Counted from the stretch's first letter, positions 34,330-47,291 are shown. The stretch: 64,000 nucleotides of DNA from Cheiracanthium punctorium (GCA_038373885.1 JAWZYV010012252.1:558001-622000); one strand, 5' to 3'. Made by a program: numbers and translations. Notes: generated by a model from the letters alone, not told the origin.

Positions 34330-34945
34330 AATCAGCGTTATTCGCCGACGCGTCGGCCTAGACCTCGGCAGCGACGGCGTGGCGCAACGGCGCACGCCGT
34401 CGCCACGCCGTTCGCATAACGAAGAGATACCGTTCGCATAACGAAACCACCTACACAACGTGTCACACCTATACGTGTCAACCTGTCACAACGTGTCACC
34501 ACGTCACAACGTGACGTCACCACGAAGTCACACAGTGACTTGTGCACGACATTGTGACTTCAATGCGACGTTACAGCGACGTCACATTCACAGCACTGTG
34601 ACTTAAATGTTCCACTGATTTAAAACTAATTTTTTTTTTTTGAGAAATTAGCAAAATTACTTAAAATTCACAATCATAAAAAAGTAGCAAGAAAGTAGCA
34701 ATATCGCAAAGTCATAAAATTTAGTTGCATGGTGCTTTCAAAAGTAGCAAAAATTGCGAAAAGTCGCAAGATCTGGCAAGACGTCACAAACGATCCATCA
34801 CGTTGACGTCACAAAGAAGTCACAAGCTATTGTCAGTGGCAAGTCACACTGTGACTTCCAGTTTACGTCATTTATTGTCACCAGTGTGACTGCGACCTAT
34901 GTGACTCACAGGGACGCCACGGTGACCTCATTGTGACGTTCCGTG
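34330..34945. repeat. GTGAC/GTCAC-rich field with a GC-rich head
   Basis: The head (34330-34440) is GC-rich and self-complementary, for example GGCGTGG with CCACGCC around a CGCACG centre. Two flanking blocks (34450-34610 and 34780-34940) are saturated with GTGAC, GTCAC and TGACGTCA-like words in both orientations. They are separated by an AT-rich middle with runs of T. It looks like a foldback or degenerate minisatellite; I cannot name it. Confidence 0.6.
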
Positions 34946-35034
34946 CTATTAGGGCGGGTGTGCAAATCCTCTCAGAAACGATCCTCCATGTTAACCATTG
35001 AGTTAAGCTGAGGAAATACGAAGACAATTTTATT

Positions 35035-35300
35035 ACATTTTTCAATGAGCCTTCTCTCTCGACAAATCATTAGTTTGGGAAAGACTCTTTCATTAAAATT
35101 TTGTCAGGGATCAAATTTTTCCATCGTTCATCTTTAGTATGCGCTTTGAATGAAAGAAAAAGTAGAGACTTTAGCTATCGACAAAACATGCCATGATTAG
35201 ATTGAAACTTTTTCATATATAAAATATGAACACACACTCGCAACACTCATACTTGCTGAACAACAACGCTGGCAGTGTAACATAATTATTTAATTTTACT
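35035..35300. repeat. Long repeat L, fragment L5
   Basis: Contains TTTAGCTATCGACAAAACAT (near 35169), CCATGATTAGATTGAAAC and GAACACACACTCGCAACAC, in the L order. Confidence 0.5.
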
Positions 35301-36064
35301 AATGTACTATTAAAATAATTTCAGATTGCTTTGGAGGATATTCAGATGCGTGATCATATACTGGAAAAGTTCTTAACCCCGCCTGTCTTTTCAATTAACA
35401 GTCAAGCATTTGCCTGTTGAACCCTTTCTTGACTGAATTATATCTTCTCTCACTACGCATCTTCTCTCACAATACGAACTTTGATTACTGGATATTAAAA
35501 TTGCTGGAGTACGTGAAAAATGTACATTTGCCTTTAAGTATATATAACGAAAACTACGGTAGCTCCTCCATGACTACAATATATATATGTGTTAAACTAA
35601 GCAGCAGAATTAACACACTAAAATTTTGAAAAGCAACAGAGGAAATATCCAAATTCTGAACCGAAGTTATATTAATACATTAATCTCCACATCTAGTCGC
35701 AAAATAATGACGATAAATAAACAGTGTGATGTAAAAATAATCAAGATCAGGGTAAAGTTAATATCAGTGCTTAGTTAGTCTAAACCACGGACTTGAATGT
35801 AGGAAAACCAACGACTATCGGCAGACGGCCAAAATAGAGTCAGCCTCTCAAAGGAAAATACTCAACCCTCTTTTAATGATTAATATCATAGGCGCCCTCT
35901 ACCGACGAATCATGACACAATCTAAAGCTTTTTCACAAGATAAAATTGAATTTTCAATCTTAAATAATAAGAATGTTGTGCGTAAATAAACCACCAGAAA
36001 TTTTTAAAGTTTTACGTCCTAAAACTTTTAACGGTTGATACTGCACAGACTTAGCGATTACAAC
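35301..36064. other. Mostly unassigned; a family A interior fragment near 35925-36040
   Basis: The fragment reads TTTTCACAAGATAAAATTGA and later AACCACCAGAAATTTTTAAA, matching A interior and right-arm sequence without termini. Confidence 0.4.
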
Positions 36065-36515
36065 CTACACATACAAATCCTAACAATTGAAACTTTGACG
36101 TCATCATTAAGCCTTCAAGTAATGACGTCATCACAGTTTCAGTTTCACAAAGTAAAACTATCTAAAATTTCTGGTGGATGCTGCAAATATTAGAAAATAT
36201 CTTAAATTAAAATTAAAATACCTTTCTCATACAAAATTATTCATTCCGGTCTATTTCCTTATCATATTATCTAAGTAGTCATGGTTAAAAACTGCCATTT
36301 TCATAAAACTATATTTTTAATCTCAATATAGTCTCAATATAGTACTCTCAATAATTTTAATCTCAAATTAAAATATTTTTATTCATGAGTAAACTCACCA
36401 GAAACTTTGTATAGTTTTATTTTGTGAAAATAAAACTTTTCAGCGTAGGCCAAATGATGACGACAAAGCTTGGTGATGTAGGAGTTGTTAGGCTTTCTTT
36501 ATCTGGGAGGTGTTG
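36065..36515. mobile_element. MITE family A, copy A6
   Basis: 451 bp, right end GGGAGGTGTTG, left end mutated (CTACACATAC). Perfect 7-bp duplication TTACAAC at 36058-36064 and 36516-36522. The right arm has AAATGATGACGACAAAGC. A short internal repetition of TCTCAATATAGT is present. Confidence 0.88.
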
Positions 36516-36589
36516 TTACAACGCACAGCGCTATCCTACATGAAATTCCTAACTATCTCTTTTAGCAAACGACGATAATCGTGCTATGT

Positions 36590-37019
36590 CAACGCCGAGT
36601 ATATACAGAACGCCATACAACTCCATCGTCACCAAGCTTTGACTTAATCTTTGTGCCAATGTTGAAAGTTTTGTTTTCTAAAATAAGACTACTAAAATTT
36701 TCTGGTGAATTTACACATGAATAGGAACATTTTAATACTTTGACAAATTTACGACGAATAGCAGCTTCAGCCATGACTTATTAGGTAATTAATATGAGAA
36801 GGAAATAGATCATAATCAATAATTTTGTATAAGAAAGGTATTTTAATTTTAATGTTTAATTTAAGATAGTTTCAAATATTTGTAGCATTCACCAGAAATT
36901 TTAAATATTTTAACTTTGTAAAATTAAAACTGTGACGCCGTCACGTACGTAGACTTACGGATGATGTGAAAGCTTGGTGACGTAGGAGTAGTAAGGCTAT
37001 CGCTATCTAGGAGGCGTTG
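36590..37019. mobile_element. MITE family A, copy A7
   Basis: 430 bp, from CAACGCCGAGTATATAC to CTATCTAGGAGGCGTTG. Flanks GCTATGT (36583-36589) and ACTATAT (37020-37026) match at 5 of 7. It lies 74 bp after A6. Confidence 0.85.
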
Positions 37020-37485
37020 ACTATATTCAAGTACATAGTCTTAAGTAAAGGATGCGGCTGCAGATAAATAAATCCTCTATGCAAAAGAGGGCAGAGCTGC
37101 ACTTAATAGAAAGGTTTCTGTTATTTCGAAAAATCGCAGTACACTTCCGCATTACAGTGGGACATGTAGTAGGTTTCATCCAAGGTGACGTTAATATCAG
37201 CACTTAAGACGTAAGGATATAACACGTACAATATTAATAAAAAAATACTGTGTACGTAAAAATCAATGAAAAATTAACATCATAAAAGTAAAAGAAATAA
37301 GTAACACTACCGCATTAATACTCACACAAAAATTAATATGCAGTGAGTGAAATTAGTTGTTTTACATATAATTATTAAACTAAATTACAATATTGTCAAA
37401 ACTGTTAGAGCGAACAAGATATATATATTATCCCACATACGTTCGCACATCAGTGATATTTGGAAGAACTGCAGGCCACAGGGAC

Positions 37486-37661
37486 TAGGGATGGACGCGA
37501 GACGAAAAATATGCGTCTCGCGTCTCGCAGAATAGCCTAAAAGCTTGCCTCTTCTCGCAAAATTCCCTATATCGTAATGTTAAAAATGTCTGTCTCGTCT
37601 CGCTAAAAAGCTGTAAATCTCTGTCTTGTCTCGCAAAAAATTCGTCTCGCGTCCATCCCTA
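37486..37661. mobile_element. hAT-like MITE, 176 bp, at the array edge
   Basis: Near-terminal repeats TAGGGATGGACGCGAGACG and CGTCTCGCGTCCATCCCTA are exact reverse complements. Further GTCTCG words fill the interior. Perfect 8-bp duplication ACAGGGAC at 37478-37485 and 37662-37669. Confidence 0.93.
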
Positions 37662-40600
37662 ACAGGGACGATACTAGACTTTCGACTTACTGACTCACAA
37701 TTGCACATCATTTCTTGACTTTGGAAGCGCTCTCATCTACGTCGCCTGCATAGTGAGCATTTTTAAACTTAGATTTCACAAGAAAAGTAAATATTACTGG
37801 TTGAATTCGGTAAGGTATTTAACATTTATGAACATTAAATATTCAAATAAAAATAGCGGCAGGACATGGAAAAAAGCATTTCCTTTACTAATGAAAAGAG
37901 TTACCCTGCAAGTGGACAAGTTCTAAGTCGTGGACGTAATGATACAGTAATCTCCACAAATAGTTGGGAATAAGAAATATAATTTGAGCGTACGCAGTAA
38001 ACATACTGGAGTTCATGGTAATAGGAATATCAGTATTTCGTCTGAAGAAAAAGCGATACATTATGCCGCCTGTAAAAAGAATATTGTCCAATCCAAAATC
38101 ATTCGAAAATCAACCAATAAAAGTAAAATAAATAAGCAAAACAACATCATTAACACTTACAACGAAAATTAATAGGCAGTGGGAGAAACTATTTATGTTT
38201 TTTAAATAATTATTAAACTAAATTAAATTATTTTCAATATTGATAGAGTGAATATGGAGTATATACTAACGGATGACGAAAGCTAAAATAGATATTTTAT
38301 GATCAAGCTATATGCATGCTCTAATGAAAAAAGCAAAATCAGTATGTTTCAAAATTTAAAAAGAACTAACTACACTGCAAGTGGACATGTTCTAAGTCGT
38401 GGCTACATTAATATAATAATCTCTACCAAAAGTTCGAATTATTGAATAAAATTAGAGAGTACGCAGTAAACATAGTTAAGTTTATGGGAATGATAATATC
38501 AGTATTTCGTCTGACGAAAAAATCTAGACATTATGTTACCTATAAAAAATATATTGTCCATTTGAAAAGTAACATCATAAAATTAAAATAAATAAGCGAA
38601 ACAACCGCATTACCACCTCCAGCGAAAGTTAATGTGCCCTGAGAGAAATTAGTTATATTATATATATAATTATTAAACTAAATTACACTACTGTCAGTTT
38701 GTTAGAGTGAGTACGAAGTATATATTATTCCATGTACGTTCGCACATGCAGTAATATATAATAAAACCTAAAATAAACGTATGGAAATACAGGTATAGGT
38801 GGATATTTATCCCAAAATTCTTTCCAGCTACGTGTGTAGAACGCTTACCGTATGTTTCTGTATTACAGAATACTATTCTCCCGTCCCCTCGAAGTCAACA
38901 TGAAGAGACGTTTTGTTTGGAGAAGTACGGAACACCCAGGCTCATTACACTTCCTTCTAACAGCCGTGTACTTTATCTTATCAGCCGCGCACGGCTATCC
39001 TCGACCAATTCTGCAATAATTGAATACTGTGCAACTACTAGCATTTAAAACTTACATTTCAAAAGAAACGTAAATGCTACTGGTTGCATTCGGAAAGGTA
39101 TTTGACTTTTAAAACCTTTAAATATTCGAATTTAAATAGTGGGAGAGCATTGAAAAAAGCATATCCTTTACTAACGGATGACAGAAGCTAAAGTAGATAT
39201 TTTATGATCAACCTATATGCATGCACCAAAATGCATGCTCTAAAGAAAAAAGAAAAATCAGTATGTTTAAAAATTTAAAACGAACTGCCCTGCAAAAGGA
39301 TATGTTTTAAGTCGTGAATACATTAATATAATAATCTACCCCAATAGTTCGAATTATTGAATGCAATTTCAGAGTACGCATTTAATATACTTATGTTTAT
39401 GGTAATGATAATATCAGCATTTCGGCTGACGAAATTTACTATACGTTATGTTAACTATAAAAAGTATATTGTCCATTTGAAAAGTAGCATCGTAAAAATA
39501 AAATAAATAAGCGAAACAACCACATTAACACTCGGAGCGAAAGTTAATGTGCCGTGAGTGAAATTAGTTATACATATAATTATTAAACTAAATTACATTA
39601 TTGTCAGTTTTGTTAGAGTGAGTATGAAGTATATATTATCCCATATATGCTAGCACGTGCAGCAATATATAATAAAGCCTAAAATAAAGGTATGGATATA
39701 GAGGTATTGGTAGACATTTATCTCAAAAATCTTATCGGCTACATGTGTGAAACACTGACCGTGTGATCCCGTATTAGGGTATTTCTATTTTTCCGTCCTC
39801 TCGAAGTGAACATGAATAGCCGCTTTGTTTGTAGAAAGTATAGATCACAGAGGCGCTTTACAGTTTCTACTAACAGCCGCGTACTTGGTCTTGTCAGCAG
39901 AGCACGGCTTTTCTAGAGTCATCAACAATGGTTCTAGACTCACCAACAATGGTTATCAGCACTTAAAACTTATATTTCAAAAGTAAAGTAAATGTTACTG
40001 GTTGCATTCGTAAAGGTATTCGACGTTTGCTAACTTTAAATCCGCTCTTATATTAAACGAGGAATGTTTGTGTGTGTGTGTGTGTATGTCCGAGCGATCT
40101 CAAAAACTGCTCTAAGGATTCTTTTTTAATTTCGTACCTGGGTTTTTTGGGCCCCTGAAACGATTGAGATAGTTCACGTGATTGAAAAAACTCTAAAACA
40201 CTCAAAATTTAAAATTTAAAATTTTTGGATGGTAGCGCTATCTATTGAGCGTTTGAAAAACACGCTTGATGCAATCTTCCTAAAAGGGACGCTCAAATAA
40301 GTTTGTGTCGGATTAAAAAATACACGTCCTCGATATATAATAGTAAAAATTAATTTCTCAAAGAAACAAAATAAATGGAACTTGATATCCAGTACACAGA
40401 CAAATAAACAGTTTAGTAACTAGATATATTACACCTTTCAGCTACATAAATTTGTTTAGAATTAAAAAGTTATTTTTATTTCAAAATATCGTCCTAGCTA
40501 CCAGCGAAAGAAAAAAAGAAAAGAATCTTCGTTGCCGTCCCCGCAAGCACCTTGATGGAATATACATAAATAGTTTAATTATTTTTAATTCATAGTTATT

Positions 40601-42085
40601 AATTCAAAACTATTCGTATTCGTAAATCTTATGTGAAAAATTGCCTGAATTTATTACAATTATCCTTTTGTAACTGACGTAAAGCTAAATGTATTTTCGC
40701 GTATGTACTAAAACAATAAAGATTTTTCATGTATTTTATTGATCCATATGATGCGAATTTCAAAAGTGTATAAAAGTTTCAGCTTAGCCGAATAATTTAA
40801 ATGAAAATGACACCCTTTTCAGTCATTCACAGTAAGAAAAAAGATCCTGTGACGTAACATGAAAATTCCATTTCTTTTCATTTTTTTTAAATAACGGCAC
40901 TAGGTTGAATTGTACTTTAACTGCCTTATTCCGCCAAGTTGAAGATAAATATTTAAATGTAGTTACCCTGACGATTTTTTTTAAAGGGACAATCGTTTAT
41001 AATGAACCGATCTTTGAAACTCCGAGGAAAACATTTATAATGATACAATCGATTCCTAAATTGGGCTCGCAGCCGATATTCAAATTAATTTTGCAGGTGA
41101 TCAGCCATCAGTTTAGTTTTCATTCACTGCAGTTGATGATTTCAACTCATTTATTTTATCATCGTATGGACAACCTTTGAAAATTTGCGGGCAGAACTTT
41201 ACAATATTAGCGAACTCCTGGGCCTGACTTCAGGATGCTAGCGAAATCGCGGGCCGTATAATTTGGATTTATATGGAAGTTTGAATGTTTTATATAGGTT
41301 TTATACAGGGTTTTGACTTGTTCTGAGGGCTGGTCCAAAAGCCATGGCGGGCCCCATCCGGCCGCAGGCTGGAAGTTGCCCATCTGTGGAAGCAGTAAAT
41401 TGGGAGGCTGAAATCTGGTTACTAAGATTTTTTCTAATAAATTTTCAATTCTTATTTAGACGTGGATTAGACTGTGTTGTTTTCTGTTGTGTACTATTAT
41501 TAAACTAAAGGATAAAGGCCTTTGTGGAGACAATTACAGCGGTTGATAGAATGTCTACACTCAGAATATTTAATATTTACCCACTTAAAATCAAATACTT
41601 TCATATAAAATTTTTATTATATATCGAAATTCGAATTGTATAATCTGCAGAGACATTTCGTATTCGAAATATTTCGTTTGGTATCAACATCTCCTCCTAT
41701 ATCCATGCTTAATGCATAGAAAACCATTTTATTTTTGAAAAAAAAAGTTAAACTGAGTAGTAATTTAGAAAAGCTATCTTAAGCGAATTGGAATCGTAAT
41801 TTTCCCTCTAAAGCCTGATAACCGTGACTTCAATGTAACGTCAATGTCACTTGCAATAGACGATTCTGACACTCAAATGATTAGCTTTTTTTATTCTCTT
41901 AAATGAAATAGAGCTGAAAATACCAAGAAAAAAAACGCTTAAAAATCAGGGAACGGGTGGATTATCAGATTTTTTCTTTTTCTTTTTTTTTTTACATAAT
42001 GATGAAAATTTTTAGGCTGATCGCACCAACGAACCGTGTAAATTTTAAGTTATTAGACAATACATTTTTAATCTGTTTGGATTAA

Positions 42086-42783
42086 GGGGACAAGGGACGT
42101 TAAAACTGAAAACTGCCATTTCTTAATTTTTAGTCTCCAATCATACGTAAAAATGTTTAACACAAAGTCTTACATTTACATTAATACTAAAAATAAAAAA
42201 TTAAATCCTATTTTAAAAAATTTATTAATATCTTTTCGAAAAAAAAAATGCACATTCAATATTTTTTTCAAAATATCCCATGCGCATTCCAAATTAATAA
42301 AAAGCTGTTATTTTTTTACAGTGTACTTGTAATGCATATATGAAGATAACTGCGCATTAAATTTTCAAACAAAAAGTAATTAATAGAGATATAGGAATTT
42401 AAATGTAACAATAGGGTGTAAATTTGAAAAAATGCTACATCTCACATGAATTTTTTTTTCTATAAAGCTTACCCTTGTCACATATAAAAATGAATGCGCA
42501 GTTATGTTCGTATATATAATGCAAATGCATACTTAAAAAATTATAGCTTTTTATTACTTTGGAATGCGCATGGGATATTTTAAGTAAAAAAAAAAATAAG
42601 GCGTATTTTTTTAAAAAATATCAAGTTTTCATTTAAAAAATATTTATTTTTTAATTTTTAGTTTCAATATAGATGCAAACTGTTATGTTAAACAACTATG
42701 ATTTTACGTTAAACAACTTTACATATGATTACAAGTAAAAATTCAAAACTGAAAACTTTCAATATTGAACGTCCCTTGTCCCC
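42086..42783. mobile_element. TTAA-flanked foldback element, about 0.7 kb, inside the Helitron
   Basis: Terminal repeats GGGGACAAGGGACGTT and AACGTCCCTTGTCCCC are exact inverses, and both sides have TTAA (42082-42085, 42784-42787). Arms are long: CCCATGCGCATTCCAAA near 42279 pairs with TTTGGAATGCGCATGGG near 42559. TTAA specificity suggests a piggyBac-type or similar family. No coding capacity. Confidence 0.88.
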
Positions 42784-43301
42784 TTAATGATGTAAAAGTT
42801 TTATTTTGAGTGGTTGAACTGGAATTGTGACAGAGTCAGGGATCAGCTTAACTATATAGGAACGATGTATTTTTGATTTATTCGAGGTTAGAAGTCCATT
42901 TTCTTCAGTCCATCCGTTTGTTCTATTATTGTCAACGTTTAAGTAGTTGTTAGGGTTATTATAAAAGAATATTTATGATCTATTCTGTTTTTGATTTCGT
43001 GATTTCGAAGTGTCCTTTTTGTACTAATAATTTAAATTGCGTTACACTTTTTCTTTTCTTAAGCGTGAGTTTATAAAAGAAAATTATGTTTAAAGCATAT
43101 TTATGTAAGATTATACTTTTATGGCATCTATATTTATGTATCTATAAGATTGAATTTACGTTTGTAGAATTTGTTTATGCAAGATGTCTTTTCTTTGGAT
43201 TAGAAAAAAATAAGTATTTTATGTTTGAATTGAAGCACTATAGAGAAATTTACAATTTCAATCGTAAAAATTATCATCATAGATGTATTATAAAGACGTA
43301 A

Positions 43302-44040
43302 ATGCATAAAAGTGTAGCTCAAAAACGAGCTGTGGAAACATTTGATCACCGGAAGCAGCACTTGGCCCAAATGTGTGAACGTGCAGTTCAAACGCAAGCA
43401 GATCAAACAGATGATTTGTATTTGGAAGGAGAACGACATAGAACAGCTAGACGTCAACAAATACTTCGGGTAAACAGTCAAAGTATCTACAAAGCTGCCA
43501 CAAATGTGGATACTTACTATCATAGTTGAAAACTTTTTAACATGGATTGCATTTACCGTGGAGCTTTGCATTTTTCTGAAGAGTAAAAACAAAAATTAAC
43601 CTAAAACATTTTGGGTACTGTAATATTGATGTAGGACATTCCGAATTTCCTAATGAATGGGTGTGGTTGTTTCTTCGATGTCAGCCACATTTCAAAGAAT
43701 TTCATAAAAGAATTCGAAATTTGAAAGCGTACTTTACAATGGCTTTGTTCGCAGTATATGACGAGTGAAGCTATTAACGATTTTGGTGTGTACTGCTACG
43801 TTGCGAACAGTGTATAACAGACTTGATGAATTTTCTTTTATAAACTCCTTCATCTAACAGTTCAACTCAAATTCTTGATGCTGAATTTGAACCCTCTCTA
43901 AAACAAAGTATATGCCATTGTAACGTTGAATGTTGACCAAAGCTTACCTGATAATGTAGGAGTGATCCGACAGCGATGGAAATCTTTGGCAACCATGAAG
44001 ATTATTGATACGTGCCAAGGCATTTATGTACTCATTATTT
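43302..44040 (+). pseudogene. Helitron polyprotein N-terminal fragment
   Basis: The 75-codon start carries the charged repeats typical of arthropod Helitron proteins (QKRAVETFDHRKQHLAQM, then RERHR-like GERHRTARRQQ). It leads into SIYKAATNVDTYYHS. After one in-frame TGA the same frame continues with MDCIYRGALHFSEE, matching the zinc-finger-like CxxCGALHF region that follows in intact relatives (one cysteine is changed here to arginine). Further downstream only frameshifted pieces remain (DIPNFLMNG and SHISKNFIKEF near 43640-43720). No Rep or helicase motifs are present. Family recognition is from memory. Confidence 0.7.
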
Positions 44041-44650
44041 TACACTTAAGGAGCCTTTAGATACTGAGCATGGCTCGGTAATCTGGTACTATTCAAATTT
44101 AAATAGCGAACATGAAAAAAAGCAGAGGAGAACATGGAAAAAAGCATTTCCTTTACTAACGGATGACGAAAGCTAAAATAGATATTTTAGGATCAACCTA
44201 TATGCATGCTCTAAATAAAAAAGCAAAATCAATCTGTTTAAAAATTTGAAAAGAACTACCCTGCAAGTGGACATGTTGTAATTCGTGGATACATTAATAT
44301 AATAATCTCCACCAATAGTTCGAATTATTGAATACAATTTTAGAGAAAGCAGTATACATAGTTAAGTTTATGGTAATGATAATATAGGCATTTCGCCTGA
44401 CGAAAACAACAATACATTATGTTACCTATAAAAAGTATATTGTCCATTCTAAAAGTAACATCATAAAATCAAAACAAATAAAAGAAGCAACTGCATTAAT
44501 ACTCACAACGAAAATTAATGTGCAGTGAAAGAAATTAGTTATATTTTACAAATAATTATTCAAATAAATGACATTATTGTCAGTTTTGTTAGAGTCAGTA
44601 TAAAGTATATATTATTCCATATATGCTCGCACAGGCCGTAATATATACAC

Positions 44651-44926
44651 GCTTAAACCAAAAGAGCGAAATTCTATCAGTAGGAGTGATTTTTAGCCCA
44701 ATTTTGAAAGGTGCGCTTCTCCTTTAGGAGCGTTTTTTGATCACAAGAGTGGAGCGAAATATAACAATAAACGAGTAGAGGAATTCTCGGAAAAAAGACG
44801 AAGCGAGCAGGGGTAATCTCAGAAAAAAAACTACTTAAAGAGCACTTTTGCGGAAATAATGTAGGTTTCCATAGAAACGGATCGCTCCGCAATCCATCGT
44901 TTTTTTTTCACTCTTTGGGTTTAAGC
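44651..44926. mobile_element. MITE family E, copy E1, inside a satellite unit
   Basis: 276 bp; ends GCTTAAACCAAAAGAGCGAA and TTCACTCTTTGGGTTTAAGC. It lies after TAATATATAC in the monomer, where short monomers read straight through to AATAAAGCC. Confidence 0.88.
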
Positions 44927-45839
44927 ATTCAATAAAGCCTAAAATAAAGTTATGGAAATAGAGGTAGGGTGCATATTTATCTCAAAATTCTTTCCGGGTA
45001 CGTGTGTGGGAAACTGACCGTATGCTTCCGTATTACAGTATTTCTATTCTCCTGTCCCCTCAAAGTGAACATGAAGAGACGTTTTCTTTGCAAAAAGAAC
45101 AGATCACAGAGGTGCATTGCACTTTCTACTAACAGCCGCGTACTTGCTCTTGTCAGCAGAGCACGGCTTTTCTAGACCCACCGGAAGAGAGTTTTCTGAG
45201 CGTTAGCACCGTACGCACTTAAAACTTATACTTCAAAAGTAAAGTAAATGTTACTGGTTGCATTCGTAAAGCTATTTGACGTTTGCTAACTTTAAATATT
45301 CAAATTTAAATAGCGGGACAACATGGAAAAAAGCATTTCCTTTACCAAAGGATGACAAAAGCTAAACTAGGTAATTTATGATCAATCCATATGAAGGCTC
45401 TAAAGAAAAAAGAAAAATCAATCTGTTTGAAAATTTGAAAAGAACTACCCAGCAAGTGGTTATGTTTAAAGTCGTGGATACATTAATATAATAATCTCCA
45501 CCAATAGTTCGAATTATTGAATACAATTTCAGAGTACGCAGTAAACATAGATAAGTTTATGGTAATGATAATATCAGCATTTCGTTTTACGAAAACAACT
45601 ATACATTATGTTACCTATAAAAAGTATATTGTCCATTCGAAAAGTAACATCATAAAATTAAAATAAACAAGCGAAACAACCGCATTAATACTCACAATTA
45701 AAATTAATGTGCAGTGAGAGAAATGAGTTATATTTTGCAACTAATTAATAAAATAAATTAGATTATTGTGACTTTTGTTAGAGTGAGTATGAAGTATATA
45801 TTATCCCATATATGCGAGGACATGCAGTAATATATACTA

Positions 45840-46113
45840 GCTTAAACCGAACGAGTGAAATTCGGAGCGATTTTTGGCCCAGTTTTCAAAAGTGTGCTTC
45901 TCCTTAAGAAACGTTTTTCGATCACAACAGCGGAGCGAAATATAACAATAAGCGAGTAGGGGTACTCTCGGAAAAAAAAAAAAAACGAAGTGAGGAGGGG
46001 AATTCTCCAAAAAAGACTCCTTAAAGAGCAATTTTGCGGAAATAAAGTTAGGTTTCCATGGAAACGGATCCCTCCGCAGTGTATCGTTTTTTTTTCGATC
46101 TTTGGGTTTAAGC
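45840..46113. mobile_element. MITE family E, copy E2
   Basis: 274 bp at the same monomer position as E1. The minus-strand frames here (up to 155 codons) span element plus flanking monomer and are not conserved in E3-E5. Confidence 0.85.
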
Positions 46114-47025
46114 ATATAATAAACCCAAAAATTAAGGTATGGAAAGAAAAGTATAGGTGCATATTTATCCCAAAATTCTTTCCGGATACGTGTCTGGGAC
46201 ACGACCGTAGGTTTCTCTCTTACGGTATTTCTATTCTCTTGTCCCCTCGAAGTGAACATGAAGAGACGTTTTGTTTGCGGAAAGTACATATCACAGTGGC
46301 GCATTAAACTATTCTACTAACAGCCGCGTACTTGCTCTTGTCAGCAGAGCACGGCTTTTCCTGACCTATCAATTATGGTTTGTCAGCACTAGCACTATAA
46401 ACTCTTAAAATTTATGTCTCAAAAGTAAAGTAAATGTTACTGGTTGCATTCGGAAACGTATTTGACGTTTGCTAACTTTAAATATTCAAATTTAAATATC
46501 GGAAGAACATGGAAAAAAGCATTTCCTTTACTAAAGGATGACGAAAGCTAAAATAGGTAATTTATGATCAATTTATATGAAGGCTTTAAAGAAAAAATCA
46601 AAATCAATCTGTTTGAAAATTTGAAAAGAACTACCCTGCAAGTGGACATGTTTAAAGTCGTGGATACATTAAAATAATAATCTCTACCAATAGTTCGAAT
46701 TTTTGAATACAATTTCAGAGTACGCAGTAAACATAGATAAGTTTATCGTAATGATAATAGCAGCATTTCGTTTTACGAAAACAACTATACCTTATGTTAC
46801 CTATAAAAAGTATATTGTCCAATCGAAAAGTAACATCATAAAATTAAAATAAATAAGCGAAACAACCGCATTAATACTCACAACTACAATTAATGTGCAG
46901 TGAGAGAAATTATTTATATTTTACAAATAATTATTAAAATAAATTAGATTATATTCACTTTTGTTAGAGTGTGTATGAAGTATATATTATCCCATATATG
47001 CTCACAGATGCAGTAATATATACTC

Positions 47026-47291
47026 GCTTAAACCGAACGAGCGAAATTCGGACCGATTTTTGGCCCAGTTTTCAAAAGTATGCTTCTCCTTAAGACGCGT
47101 TTTTCGATCACAATAGCGGAGCGTAATACAACAATAAGCGAGTACGGGAATTCTAGGGGAAAAAACGAAGTGAGGAGGGGAATTCTCAGAAAAAGACTAC
47201 TTAAAGAGCACTTTTGCTGAAATACCGGTAGGTTTCCATGGAAACGGATCGCTCCGCAATGTATCATTTTTTTCGATCTTTTGCTTTAAGC
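47026..47291. mobile_element. MITE family E, copy E3
   Basis: 266 bp, same position. Very similar to E4 and E5, including GACCGATTTTTGGCCCAG and TTAAGACGCGTTTTTCG. Confidence 0.88.

Larger units (their letters stand above)
40041..44086. mobile_element. Helitron-like insertion in a satellite unit, non-autonomous
   Basis: It sits exactly between A and T of the host motif CTTTAAA|TATTC, which sister monomers read uninterrupted, and there is no target duplication. It begins TC (TCCGCTCTTATATTAAACG) followed by a TG-rich start. It ends with a hairpin (CTGAGC, ATG loop, GCTCGG at 44064-44078) a few bases before CTGG (44083-44086). A/T insertion, 5' TC and 3' hairpin plus CTRR are Helitron hallmarks. 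Three extra bases (TAC) precede the resumed host sequence. Inside are a decayed Helitron N-terminal coding fragment and a nested TTAA element. Most of the Rep and helicase region is missing. Confidence 0.82.

Noticed and set aside
41180..41400. hAT element end (GGGCCCCATCCGGCCGCAGG region)
   Set aside because: Composition resembles hAT ends, but no inverted partner or 8-bp duplication was found.
45837..46304. 155-codon minus-strand frame in the satellite
   Set aside because: It spans MITE E2 plus monomer sequence and is shorter or broken in the other E-containing monomers.
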